Of a stretch of 64,000 bases of DNA, positions 43,011 to 51,778 are shown in pieces. A model generated the notes under the pieces. It saw nothing but the letters and a program-made list of their open reading frames with translations. It was not told the origin of the DNA and did no database searches. The DNA lies in the NCBI RefSeq assembly GCF_003443655.1, contig NZ_CP031941.1, positions 5,226,001 to 5,290,000 on the forward strand, in the 5' to 3' direction. Each line of letters starts with the position of its first letter. Positions within the stretch are counted from its first letter, which is position 1. The translations under genes were made by a program, and so were the position numbers. The DNA comes from Nostoc sphaeroides. Its GTDB lineage: Bacteria; Cyanobacteriota; Cyanobacteriia; Cyanobacteriales; Nostocaceae.

Positions 43011-44153
43011 ATGACAGTTCTACCCAACGACGATCGCTTTCAACCCATAAATCTGTTTGAGTACGAAAAGCTAGCAAAAGATCATCTCTCTCAAATGACG
43101 CTTGATTACTATAGTAGTGGTGCTTGGGACGAAATTACATTACGAGATAATCGTGCTGCTTTTGAGAGAGTCAAGTTGCGACCTCGTGTATTAGTCGATG
43201 TAAGCGATGTCTACGACGGGCTACGCCTACGCAATCTCACTACCTCCATATTAGGGCAACCCCTGCAATTACCTTTATTAATTGCGCCGATGGCTTTTCA
43301 ATGTCTAGCCCATCCAGATGGAGAAATTGCCACAGCATTAGCCGCGGCATCAGCTGGTGTGGGCATGGTGTTAAGTACAATGGCCACAAAGAGCATGGAA
43401 GAAGTGGCGAGTGCATGTGATAAATTTCCAGATTCTCTGCGATGGTTCCAGCTTTACATCCATAAAGATCGGGAATTAACTCGTGCTTTGGTAGAAAAAG
43501 CCTATAAAGCAGGCTACAAAGCACTTTGTCTAACTGTAGATGCACCTGTTCTCGGACAGCGAGAAAGAGATAGACGTAACGAGTTTGCCCTACCCTCACA
43601 CTTACATCTGGCTAATCTCGCCACCATCTCAGGGCTAGATATTTCTCATGAAAAAGGCGAATCTGGATTATTTACCTATTTTGCCCAACAGCTAAACCCA
43701 GCAGTAACTTGGGACGATTTGGAATGGTTGCAGTCTTTATCTCCACTCCCTTTAGTCATCAAAGGAATTTTACGAGGAGATGATGCTGTTCGGGCTGTAG
43801 AATATGGAGCCAAAGCAATTGTTGTTTCCAATCATGGTGGCAGACAACTCGATGGTGCGATCGCTTCTTTAGACGCTCTAGCTGAAATAGTAGCAGCAGT
43901 AGATGGTAAAGTAGAAGTCCTGTTGGATGGAGGCATCCGTAGGGGCACAGACATTCTCAAAGCTCTGGCATTAGGAGCAAAAGCGGTACTAATCGGACGG
44001 CCCATTTTGTGGGGACTAGCAGTAGCAGGGCAAATTGGTGTATCTCATGTCATCTCACTACTACAAGATGAGTTAAATCTGGGAATGGCACTTAGCGGCT
44101 GCGCTAAACTACAGGATATTGACCCTAGTTTATTGACCCTGTCACGCCTGTAA
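43011..44153 (+). CDS. FMN-dependent 2-hydroxyacid oxidase (lactate/glycolate oxidase family) with an in-frame repeat insertion
   Basis: A 380-residue TIM-barrel flavoenzyme that oxidises an alpha-hydroxy acid such as L-lactate or glycolate. Motifs: LPLLIAPMAFQCLAHPDGE, FQLYIHKDRELT, VKGILRGDDAVRAVEYGAKAIVVSNHGGRQLDG with the catalytic His and Arg, LLDGGIRRGTDILKALALGA and VLIGRPILWGL. In heterocystous cyanobacteria a member of this family acts as L-lactate oxidase, so I favour that without proof. Residues 67-76 (DVYDGLRLRN), between VLVDVS and LTTSILG, come from a 30-nt dispersed repeat identical to one inside the Wzc-type gene. Confidence 0.9.
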   Translation: MTVLPNDDRFQPINLFEYEKLAKDHLSQMTLDYYSSGAWDEITLRDNRAAFERVKLRPRVLVDVSDVYDGLRLRNLTTSILGQPLQLPLLIAPMAFQCLAHPDGEIATALAAASAGVGMVLSTMATKSMEEVASACDKFPDSLRWFQLYIHKDRELTRALVEKAYKAGYKALCLTVDAPVLGQRERDRRNEFALPSHLHLANLATISGLDISHEKGESGLFTYFAQQLNPAVTWDDLEWLQSLSPLPLVIKGILRGDDAVRAVEYGAKAIVVSNHGGRQLDGAIASLDALAEIVAAVDGKVEVLLDGGIRRGTDILKALALGAKAVLIGRPILWGLAVAGQIGVSHVISLLQDELNLGMALSGCAKLQDIDPSLLTLSRL

Positions 44154-44259
44154 GCCAGAAAATTCTTAGACCTATTATTCCAGGAAAACTTTGAAAATTA
44201 ATTTTCAGACTTGTTACAAAATCACTTAATTAGAGTATACTAGTTAAGGTTGGATATAT

Positions 44260-44343
44260 GGGCGGGTGGCGGAATTGGTAGACGCACCACACTCAAAATG
44301 TGGCGGCCTTGCGGTCATAGGAGTTCGATTCTCCTCCTGCCCA
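44260..44343 (+). tRNA. tRNA-Leu (anticodon CAA)
   Basis: An 84-nt cloverleaf: acceptor GGGCGGG/CCTGCCC with discriminator A; anticodon stem CCACA/TGTGG, loop CTCAAAA giving CAA; long variable arm GCGGCCTTGCGGTCA and TTCGATT loop, all typical of tRNA-Leu. CCA is not encoded (CTA follows). Confidence 0.95.
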
Positions 44344-44376
44344 CTACCAAATAACTACTAAAGAGGTAAAAAAGTT

Positions 44377-44628
44377 ATGCGCCTGAAAAGATGGGAGTCT
44401 CCCCGTAAAGAAGGCAGGAACGACAAAGGTAGAGGCGGTTCTGCAAGGAAGAGGCAACTCAAAAAACAAAGGCAAATGTTACGACAAAGACTCAAAGAAG
44501 CTAACAAACCAGACAATGACAAAAACAATAAAGCAGGGGAAGATAAGTTTATCTTCCCCTTGTTTTTTGGGATTTTATTTCAGAAAAAAATAAAATTCAG
44601 GGATTTTTCAATATCTAGACTAAATTAA
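44377..44628 (+). CDS. Short, very basic hypothetical protein with a terminator inside its frame
   Basis: The frame starts MRLKRWESPRKEGRNDKGRG and is Lys/Arg-rich (RKRQLKKQRQMLRQRLKEAN) up to about residue 53. The ATG follows AAAGAGG. A strong hairpin with a T-run, at about 44537-44566, lies in the frame and would end the transcript before the stop at 44628. The last 30 residues therefore may never be made and the frame may be accidental beyond NKAGED. It lies 33 bp after tRNA-Leu and may be cotranscribed. Function unknown. Confidence 0.4.
   Translation: MRLKRWESPRKEGRNDKGRGGSARKRQLKKQRQMLRQRLKEANKPDNDKNNKAGEDKFIFPLFFGILFQKKIKFRDFSISRLN
44537..44566 (+). terminator. Intrinsic terminator downstream of tRNA-Leu(CAA)
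   Basis: GGGGAAGATAA-GTT-TATCTTCCCC is an 11-bp stem with one unpaired end, followed by TTGTTTTTT. It is the best-formed intrinsic terminator in this neighbourhood. After it, 44629-45105 is AT-rich and I see no gene. Confidence 0.85.
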
Positions 44629-45105
44629 ATTTGCAATAAACTTGGAAAGTCATAAGAAAAAACTATACTAATTTAATTTTAATTCTACCTCTTAAGCGCA
44701 TATTTACGTATCAAAATAGGCAAGTTGAGTGTCTAGTATTTCACTTTACTATGTAATTAAAAAATGTATAAGATACTACAAATTTACATATATTTTATAG
44801 GAATATATCGCAATTGTAATGTTTGGATGAACAAATCAAAAAAAAATTATGAAGGAAGTATGAATTTTGCTAGGCAGCGTCTGAAATCTCTAGCTTAAAA
44901 CAGTAAACTAAGACACAACAGCCAATAATTCTAATATTAAGGGTTAAGTCAAAAGTATACTAAGAAAGCAATTGCATCTCCATGTGTTAACTTCCAACGA
45001 TGACACAAGGCTACAAAAAGTCAGGAGTCATTTTATCTGAATTCTTGAATATTCGGAATGGTCTAGATAATCTATGGATTTTTTTGTTGGACACAGGAGT
45101 TATTG

Positions 45106-45903
45106 ATGGTGGCAAGAATGCTTCTACCTACTAAAAAAGTACTGGATTTTCCTATTACTGCTTTACGCTTTGACGATCAAGTACAAACAATACTGAAGTG
45201 GGCGAGGAGGCGTGAGAGTAAAACTGTATATGTAGCCAATGTACACATGCTCATTGAAGCTCATTGGAATCCAGAGTTTGCTAACGTATTACGAAATGCA
45301 GACATAGTTACTCCTGATGGTATGCCTCTGGTATGGATGATGCGAAAAATGGGAGCGCTTTATCAAGACCGTGTGGCAGGAATGGATATTTTCCTAGCAT
45401 TGTGTCAGCTAACTCAAACACAAAATCTTAGTATTTTCTTTGTAGGTTCGCAAACAGAAGTTCTTTCTCGGATGCGAAAAAGGTTAGAGTGGGAATTTCC
45501 GCAGGTGAATATTGCGGCGATGGAACCTCTACCCTTTCGCCCCCTGACTGAAACTGAAGACGAAGCTTTGGTTCAAAAAATTAACTCTAGTGGTGCTAGC
45601 GCCGTATTAGTATCTCTGGGATGTCCTAAGCAAGAAAATTGGATAGCTCAACATAAAGGTAAGATAGAAGCTGTAATGATTGGACTGGGTGGAGTTTTCC
45701 CAGTTTATGCAGGAATTCACAAGCGGGCACCCCGCGTAGTTCGAGACTTAGGACTTGAATGGCTGTATCGATGGATTCAAGAACCACGCAGGCTTTGCGG
45801 TCGCTATGCTAAAACTATTCCACTATTTATATGGCTAGCTACGAAGCAACTACTATCATCAAGTCGTATTGCAGCAGTCTTCCTGCACGAGACTGGGGAT
45901 TAA
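45106..45903 (+). CDS. WecG/TagA/CpsF-family glycosyltransferase
   Basis: A 265-residue GT26-family transferase that adds a sugar (commonly ManNAc or similar) to a lipid-linked intermediate. Motifs: YVANVHMLIEAHWNPEFANVL, ADIVTPDGMPLVW, RVAGMDIFLALC, FFVGSQTEVLSRMRKRLE, VSLGCPKQENWIAQHKGKIEA and IGLGGVFPVYAGIHKRAPRVVRDLGLEWLYRWIQEPRRLC. ATG 45106 is chosen over the TTG just before it. It precedes the flippase and pyruvyl transferase genes in the same direction, forming an exopolysaccharide group. Confidence 0.93.
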   Translation: MVARMLLPTKKVLDFPITALRFDDQVQTILKWARRRESKTVYVANVHMLIEAHWNPEFANVLRNADIVTPDGMPLVWMMRKMGALYQDRVAGMDIFLALCQLTQTQNLSIFFVGSQTEVLSRMRKRLEWEFPQVNIAAMEPLPFRPLTETEDEALVQKINSSGASAVLVSLGCPKQENWIAQHKGKIEAVMIGLGGVFPVYAGIHKRAPRVVRDLGLEWLYRWIQEPRRLCGRYAKTIPLFIWLATKQLLSSSRIAAVFLHETGD

Positions 45904-46221
45904 AGAAAACAAATATGTGTTCTATTGTACATGGCATTGTTGGTATGATACGGCTGTTAACTCTATTAACCAAAAATATTAATTTATGTTGTTGTAACCA
46001 ATAACTAGCAAAGTTAGATACCAGTTCAAGCCAGAAAATGTAAGTAACAGAGCGTTTTATATAAAAACTCTCAAAATTCATCAGTAAATTTTTAGAGTAT
46101 TCCATCATTATGGCGCTCTAGTAAACAATTGCTCTGATTAAGTTGTTTAATAGGAGTCTTTATTAAAAAAAATGGTGATTAAAATCAAACATTCTCAGTC
46201 GTTTCATGGGTCAATTCTGTA

Positions 46222-47673
46222 ATGGCATCACCTCAAGGTTCATCAAATTTACGACAACAGGCTGTTAAAGGAGTATTGTGGTCTGCCATCGAAAGTTGGG
46301 GACGGCAGGTAATTTCATTCGCTGTTTTCTTTATACTTGCGCGTTTGTTAGGTCCAGAAACTTTTGGTTTGATTGCATTAGCTAGTGTATTTCTGGCATT
46401 TCTCCAAGTTTTTTTCGATCAGGGATTTACTCAAGCAATTGTTCAACGTCAGGACTTAGAAGTAGAGCATTTAGATACTGCCTTCTGGGCTAATTTGGGA
46501 ATCAGCGTACTACTAGCAATACTATGTGTTAGCGGTGCTAGTTTCGTTAGTAACTTATTCAAAGAGCCACAGTTAATACCAATCATCCGCTATTTGTCTA
46601 TTGGATTTTTAATCACTGCTTTCAGTAGCGTTCAGAACGCAATCTTTCAGCGGAAGCTAGCATTTAAAACTCTTGCCACCCGATCGCTAGTGGCAGTAGC
46701 CATTGGCGGTGTAGTAGGCATAACTATGGCGTTGATGGGATTTGGAGTTTGGAGTATTGTCGGTCAGCAATTATCTAATAATTTGGCAGGAGTTTTGATA
46801 ATATGGTGGGTAAGTGATTGGCGACCAAAATTAAGATTTTCGGTAAGACACTTCAAGGAACTATTTTCCTTCGGAGTGAATGTGATGGGGATGAATTTAT
46901 TTTACTTCTTTAGCCGTCGCTCCGATGACTTTTTAATCGGTTATTTTCTAGGTTCTTCTGCATTAGGCTATTACACCATTGCTTATCGCGTGTTCTCAAT
47001 ATTGACAGAATTGCTAACTAGCACCATAGCAAAAGTTACTTTGCCAACATTTTCAAAGTTACAGCACGAGCCAGAAAGATTAAGAAATGCGCTTTATGAA
47101 GCAATCCAACTAACAAGTTTGATTACCTTTCCAGCTTTCTTAGGCACATTGATATTAGCACCTGAAATAGTAGAAGTTGTATTTGGAACAAAATGGTTAC
47201 CCAGTGTGCCAGTAATGCAAATTTTAAACCTTACTGGTATTGCTTACGCATATTTCTATTTCAATGGATCTGTGCTAATGGCAGTCGGAAAACCTTCATA
47301 TAAGCTAGCTATGGATTTCATTCAAGCTGTTATCAATGTTATTGGGTTTTCCATAGCAGTCCGATGGGGAATTGTGGCTGTTGCATCTGCTTTTGTGATT
47401 AGAATGTACCTGATAGCGCCTATTCTTATTTGGGTAATTTGGAAACAAATCCATATTAATGTGCTGACTTATCTGCGCCAGGGTGCTGCTTCGTTAGCTG
47501 GAACGATAGTTATGTTATTTGTAATCTTTGTTATCAAATATTTTTTGAGTAACTTAATAAGTTCCTCGGCAGTATTAGCTATTTCTCTATTTATTGGTAT
47601 AATTGTATACATTTTGTCTATTTTCTTGATTGCACCAAAATTGTTTTGGCAGATAAGAAATATAGCCCGTTAG
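46222..47673 (+). CDS. Wzx-type polysaccharide flippase (MOP superfamily)
   Basis: A 483-residue membrane protein with 12 or more helices. The N-terminus QQAVKGVLWSAIESWGRQVISFAVFFILARLLGPETFGLIALASVFLAF is the classic opening of lipopolysaccharide/exopolysaccharide flippases (PF13440/WzxC type). It would move lipid-linked repeat units across the inner membrane for Wzy-dependent polymerisation. It sits between a GT26 transferase and a pyruvyl transferase. The upstream gap (45904-46221) has no gene. Confidence 0.93.
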   Translation: MASPQGSSNLRQQAVKGVLWSAIESWGRQVISFAVFFILARLLGPETFGLIALASVFLAFLQVFFDQGFTQAIVQRQDLEVEHLDTAFWANLGISVLLAILCVSGASFVSNLFKEPQLIPIIRYLSIGFLITAFSSVQNAIFQRKLAFKTLATRSLVAVAIGGVVGITMALMGFGVWSIVGQQLSNNLAGVLIIWWVSDWRPKLRFSVRHFKELFSFGVNVMGMNLFYFFSRRSDDFLIGYFLGSSALGYYTIAYRVFSILTELLTSTIAKVTLPTFSKLQHEPERLRNALYEAIQLTSLITFPAFLGTLILAPEIVEVVFGTKWLPSVPVMQILNLTGIAYAYFYFNGSVLMAVGKPSYKLAMDFIQAVINVIGFSIAVRWGIVAVASAFVIRMYLIAPILIWVIWKQIHINVLTYLRQGAASLAGTIVMLFVIFVIKYFLSNLISSSAVLAISLFIGIIVYILSIFLIAPKLFWQIRNIAR

Positions 47674-47786
47674 CTTAATGCAGTCAAGATAAAATTGATT
47701 ACGATTTGACAAATAAAATTAAAACAAATACTGTATACTATTAATTGTCTTAAGTAACATTTAAATCTTAGCCGGAGTAATTTTAC

Positions 47787-48941
47787 GTGAAAAATAGTCA
47801 AAGAAAGAAAATATTTTTTTTTACTGCCCAGACTCAATACGAAAATCTGGGAGATGTGATGATCATTAAAATCTTATTAGATAACTTAAGAAAATATGGA
47901 ACTATCATTATCAATGAACGAGGAGTTCCAGAGTGGTTTTGTCAGGAATTAGATATAAAAGATGATGAAAAAGCTAGCAAGTACGGAAATAAATTTAGTA
48001 TTTTAATGTTAGTACTTGCTTTGAAAGCATTATTTTATTCAAATAACGAAATTTACTATATTCTAACTCCAGGACATCGTTTTAGTATTCCTAATCCTAA
48101 GATAGATTATTTTAGGTACTTAATTGAAACAATAAAACAAATAACAAGCTTGGCTTTATTTAAGATTCTTGGTGTTCGTATATGTAGATTTGGAGTTTCC
48201 ATTGGACCCTTTTCAAAACTAGATCAGCTAGCAGAAAGGTGGAGATCTAAATTTATGTATTTTTATTCAGTTAGAGACACAAAATCAGAAGATTATGCAA
48301 AGAAATTAGGGATAAATAAAGTTGAAATTTTTCCTGATTTGGCTTGGTTGATGAAAACTCCATACGCGAGTAATAAATTAGTTAAGTTACACGATGAATA
48401 CGTAATATTTAGTTTTAGAAACTCTACTAATTCTTTTGACGATCCAGATATATATAAGAACAGTCTTTTTCCGGTTTTAGACAAAATTGTTTCTATGGTT
48501 GGTAAAAAATGGCAGAAAAAGTTGCTAATTTCCTATCAAGTTGATCTTGATTATGAAATTTGTAAAGATATTAGTAATAGATATAAAGATGATTGTAACG
48601 TAATTTTTATTGAAGAAAAGATAAATACTCAATCTATGTATGATTTGTATTCTCGCGCCTACATGACTTTTAGCAATCGGTTACATGTACTGATGTTTGC
48701 AATGCTTTGTGGTTCAATACCAGTTGCGGTAGTAGATACACTAAAGCATGATAAAATAACCAGTATCTTTTCAGATGCAGGTCTAATGCGGATGGTTATA
48801 GATATCTCGAAGGGCACGCATATATCTGAAATATTAAATGAAATTGATGCTGATATTAATGTGATAAGAAAAGATGTTGATTTGTGTATTGAGCATAACC
48901 AAAATTCTGCGGATGCAATATTTAAGCAGGTAATGACTTAG
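47787..48941 (+). CDS. Polysaccharide pyruvyl transferase family protein
   Basis: A 384-residue protein of the CsaB/WcaK superfamily, which adds ketal pyruvate to sugars of surface polymers. Seen: TQYENLGDVMIIKILLDNLR near the start, the central FGVSIGPFSKL, VRDTKSEDYAKKLGINKVEIFPDLAWLM and MTFSNRLHVLMFAMLCGSIPVAV near the end. The start is a GTG. The gene is noticeably AT-rich with many AAA/ATA/AGA codons compared with its neighbours, which suggests recent transfer. Confidence 0.87.
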   Translation: MKNSQRKKIFFFTAQTQYENLGDVMIIKILLDNLRKYGTIIINERGVPEWFCQELDIKDDEKASKYGNKFSILMLVLALKALFYSNNEIYYILTPGHRFSIPNPKIDYFRYLIETIKQITSLALFKILGVRICRFGVSIGPFSKLDQLAERWRSKFMYFYSVRDTKSEDYAKKLGINKVEIFPDLAWLMKTPYASNKLVKLHDEYVIFSFRNSTNSFDDPDIYKNSLFPVLDKIVSMVGKKWQKKLLISYQVDLDYEICKDISNRYKDDCNVIFIEEKINTQSMYDLYSRAYMTFSNRLHVLMFAMLCGSIPVAVVDTLKHDKITSIFSDAGLMRMVIDISKGTHISEILNEIDADINVIRKDVDLCIEHNQNSADAIFKQVMT

Positions 48942-49092
48942 GGCAAACGCATCTAAATATTGAGGAACTCTAAATATTGAGGAGCCTGTATAGAGTTGGC
49001 ATAAGTACCTTTATCTCAGGAGCATCCCTCTTTGGCAGATACACTAGTTGTTGGGAGAATGTAGGGGAATACTTAAACCGCCCATCTAAAAC

Positions 49093-49550
49093 ATGACACC
49101 CGAAAAACAAGCACGTCTAGAAGCCTGCTTAAAAGAACTAGCAACCCTTCTATATGAACAGACGGACAAAACTACACTAACCGATCTTGAAAGCATTGAA
49201 AAAACAGTGCGAACTCAGATGTTAGAACGAGTTAGTCCCGAAATCGCCCTTTTTTTATTGAACAGACAACAGGAACCAAAATAGGTAAACTCCGAAGAGT
49301 GAAAAGTTGTGTGGGGGTGCTGAAGTTGAAAGCGAAACAAGCACAACGATTAGGATTGAAGCCACGTAGTTAACTCAGTCCTTTATTGGAAAAATGTTGC
49401 TTACGACTGTCTGCAAACGAATCATACCAAAATGCCGAAGCCGAGATAGACGCGTTGACGGGGGTAGCCGTGGGTCACTCAACTCAGCGCATACTAGTGC
49501 TACGGCAAGATTTGCAATTGCCATTGCCTGTTTGCGTCAACTTAACTTGA
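49093..49550 (+). pseudogene. ISKra4-type transposase N-terminal region, frameshifted
   Basis: The first frame (to 49284) reads MTPEKQARLEACLKELATLL, then DLESIEKTVRTQMLERVSPE, as I recall for the start of ISKra4-type transposases. After a stop, other frames continue: GKLRRVKSCVGVLKLKAKQA, then LSPLLEKCCLRLSANESYQN and AEAEIDALTGVAVGHSTQR. At least two frameshifts separate the pieces and the DDE domain is absent. It is an old insertion remnant. Confidence 0.7.
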
Positions 49551-49668
49551 ACTGTAGGAATTCAAACCAATCAATTTTCTGCTGTAAAAACCCTTTGTCT
49601 GAAATTAAATATAAAAGTACTTGACAATAACCCAGGTCTAACTGCTATATTAACTAGAGTAAAGTTGT

Positions 49669-49740
49669 TGGGGCGTAGCCAAGTGGTAAGGCAGCGGGTT
49701 TTGGTCCCGCCATCCCTAGGTTCGAATCCTAGCGCCCCAG
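49669..49740 (+). tRNA. tRNA-Gln (anticodon TTG)
   Basis: A 72-nt cloverleaf: acceptor TGGGGCG/CGCCCCA with discriminator G; D arm TAGCCAAGTGGTAAGGCA; anticodon stem GCGGG/CCCGC with loop TTTTGGT giving TTG; T arm CTAGGTTCGAATCCTAG. CCA is not encoded. Confidence 0.96.
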
Positions 49741-49747
49741 TAAATCT

Positions 49748-49777
49748 AAAGACAGGTATAACAGCCTGTCTTTTAGA
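49748..49777 (+). terminator. Terminator after tRNA-Gln
   Basis: AAAGACAGG-TATAACAG-CCTGTCTTT is a 9-bp stem followed by TAGAGTTTTT, just 8 nt after the tRNA. Confidence 0.8.
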
Positions 49778-49829
49778 GTTTTTAATTACATTTTTAAGAT
49801 GCTTCTCAATACATCTAAGTCTATAAATG

Positions 49830-50309
49830 TTACTTGTCAGGCGATTTGAGAGCTTGATCCAGAGTCTGTCGAGCCTGTTCTGCTTTAGATCGCGCTTCTT
49901 GGTAACGCACATTAGCTTGGGCAAAATTTTTGAGAACTTTAAAACCTTCCTTGAGTCGAGTAATTTCCTCTTCAGTCACCGACTCATCGGTGAACAGAAC
50001 ATCAACCGCTTTGCGAATTTCCAACGCTTCAGTTCGTGACTCCTGAACTTTCAACTTGAGTGTCGCTAGGTTACTTAGAACCTGGACAGCTTGTGTAATT
50101 GTATCCTCACCGCTAGCAGTATCAATAGTTGACTCTTTAACCTCAATTAATTGTTGAGGGCCAAATCCTTCTTCCAGTTCCGTGGGTAGCTTACCTGTAT
50201 CCATCAGTTCCATTAACTGATCCATTGCTTTATCACGGGCTTTTGCTGAATCTTTTCCAGAAACAGTAAGGATAATTTCTGGGCTTTGAGCGAGAGTATA
50301 CTGAACCAT
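49830..50309 (-). CDS. Hypothetical helical protein
   Basis: A 159-residue protein from ATG 50309 (MVQYTLAQSPEIILTVSGKD); the frame is open ten codons upstream. The N-terminal third is mixed (KARDKAMDQLMELMDTGKLP, FGPQQLIEVKE); the rest is one long charged helix, probably coiled coil (LSNLATLKLKVQESRTEALE... YQEARSKAEQARQTLDQALK). I do not recognise a named family, though it reads as a conserved cyanobacterial protein. No signal peptide. Confidence 0.65.
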   Translation of the reverse strand: MVQYTLAQSPEIILTVSGKDSAKARDKAMDQLMELMDTGKLPTELEEGFGPQQLIEVKESTIDTASGEDTITQAVQVLSNLATLKLKVQESRTEALEIRKAVDVLFTDESVTEEEITRLKEGFKVLKNFAQANVRYQEARSKAEQARQTLDQALKSPDK

Positions 50310-50461
50310 ATTTGAGCAGAAAATTTGCTGGTTAACCAAGCTGAGGCAAATTATTATAACATGTTGTGTGTCAGGTTATTTGTTGGCTGATTCACTTTAG
50401 TGTTGATTTACCAAATTTATGTAAAGATTTCGTTAATGAACAGCAACTAGCTACACCAGCA

Positions 50462-50602
50462 TTAGGGACTTCCAAGTAAAAAAATATTCCATTGCTATTG
50501 TTCACCGTTGACCGTTGACGGTTCACGAGTTTTCAGTCAACAGTCAACAGTCAACAGTCAACGACTTTAATGTGGAATAATTTATTTTTTGGAGTTCCCT
50601 TA
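50462..50602. repeat. MITE-like repeat with TTAGGGACTTCCAA end
   Basis: The left end TTAGGGACTTCCAAGTAAAA pairs imperfectly with TTTTTTGGAGTTCCCTTA on the right; heptamer-like CAGTCAA runs lie between. A lone left end of the same family is at 15978. Confidence 0.7.
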
Positions 50603-50610
50603 GCTACTAT

Positions 50611-51651
50611 TCAAACGTTTTCAAAACCTTTAACGAGTTGCCGAGCATTTTCCCGTAAGGCTTCAACGAAATATCCACCCTCTTGCACAAATAGTGTCGG
50701 TAGATTCAAACAGCGAATCATTCTACCGATTTTATAGTAGGAATTAGACTCCAGCGCAAAGCAACCCAGAGGATCAGATTTAAAGGTGTCGAAACCTGTC
50801 GCCACTACCAAAGCTTCAGCCTTGAACGATAACACTCTGCTGGCAGATTTTTCTAGAGCTTTTAGATAAAAAGCCTCATTGCTTCCTTTTGGCAGTGGAA
50901 TGTTCAAGTTATATCCTTCGCCATCGCCTGAGCCACATTCCTTTTCAAAGCCACTATAGAAGGGATAAAAATCTCTTGAATCGCCATGAATCGAGATTGT
51001 TAAAATATCGCTACGCTGATAAAAAATCTGCTGCGTACCGTTACCGTGATGCATATCAATATCAATAATTGCCACTCGGTCAAATTGCTTACGAAGCTCA
51101 ACAGCAGCAATGGCACTGTTATTTAAGAAACACATACCCATTGCCATATCGCGGCAAGCATGATGTCCACTTGGTCTACACAAAGCATAAACAACCAGTT
51201 CCCCAGCTTTGATCAGAGATGTCGCTACAATCACCGCAGATACGCTACCTAGTGAGTTTTCCCATGTGAATTGTCCGATTGGTGCGGCACAGTCAGCAAT
51301 GTACCATCCCGCTAAAGCAACAGGGTTTTCGTTGAAATTGACCATATGGCGGTTTGGAGAAATATTGGGAAATATTTCAGTGCTAGCATTCTGAATTTGT
51401 GACCAATGCGACCAAGCAACCTTGAGATAGTCAATATATTTAGTGTCGTGTACTGCAAGGATTGATTCGCTAAGGATTGAGATGCAGAGTTCTGGCGGCG
51501 GTGCAAATTCTATTTCGCATCCTCCCTCCAACAACCCCAAAAGAATTTGCCGACCCCTTAGCGCTACATCGGGGTGTTCAACGAAGCGTCCTCTTTGAAT
51601 AAATTGCGAAGGGCCTTGAGCTTCAAAGTATGGACTGACAATGGCTTTCAT
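50611..51651 (-). CDS. Histone-deacetylase-superfamily amidohydrolase (acetylpolyamine amidohydrolase type)
   Basis: A 346-residue zinc amidohydrolase. Catalytic motifs: RPSGHHACRDMAMGMCFLNNSAIA with the His pair, VAIIDIDMHHGNGTQQIFY with the Asp-His zinc ligands, and VATGFDTFKSDPLG. Bacterial members deacetylate acetylpolyamines or other acetylamides; MKAIVSPYFEAQG at the start resembles the acetylpolyamine branch. I start at 51651; the frame is open to 51714 without better support. Its upstream region is shared with the divergent 51779 gene. Confidence 0.85.
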   Translation of the reverse strand: MKAIVSPYFEAQGPSQFIQRGRFVEHPDVALRGRQILLGLLEGGCEIEFAPPPELCISILSESILAVHDTKYIDYLKVAWSHWSQIQNASTEIFPNISPNRHMVNFNENPVALAGWYIADCAAPIGQFTWENSLGSVSAVIVATSLIKAGELVVYALCRPSGHHACRDMAMGMCFLNNSAIAAVELRKQFDRVAIIDIDMHHGNGTQQIFYQRSDILTISIHGDSRDFYPFYSGFEKECGSGDGEGYNLNIPLPKGSNEAFYLKALEKSASRVLSFKAEALVVATGFDTFKSDPLGCFALESNSYYKIGRMIRCLNLPTLFVQEGGYFVEALRENARQLVKGFENV

Positions 51652-51778
51652 ATAGATGAAATAGTAAGAATTTCTATTTTTAATGATTTCATGCTTTATT
51701 TCTACCCCTACCAAGTCGCTTCAAATAAAACTTTATACTTAAGAAAAGGCAATTAAGTTTCAACAGGAGGGGAGAGCA

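Noticed and set aside
49394..49624. 76-residue plus-strand frame
   Set aside because: It overlaps the ISKra4-type transposase remnant in a different frame and matches nothing.
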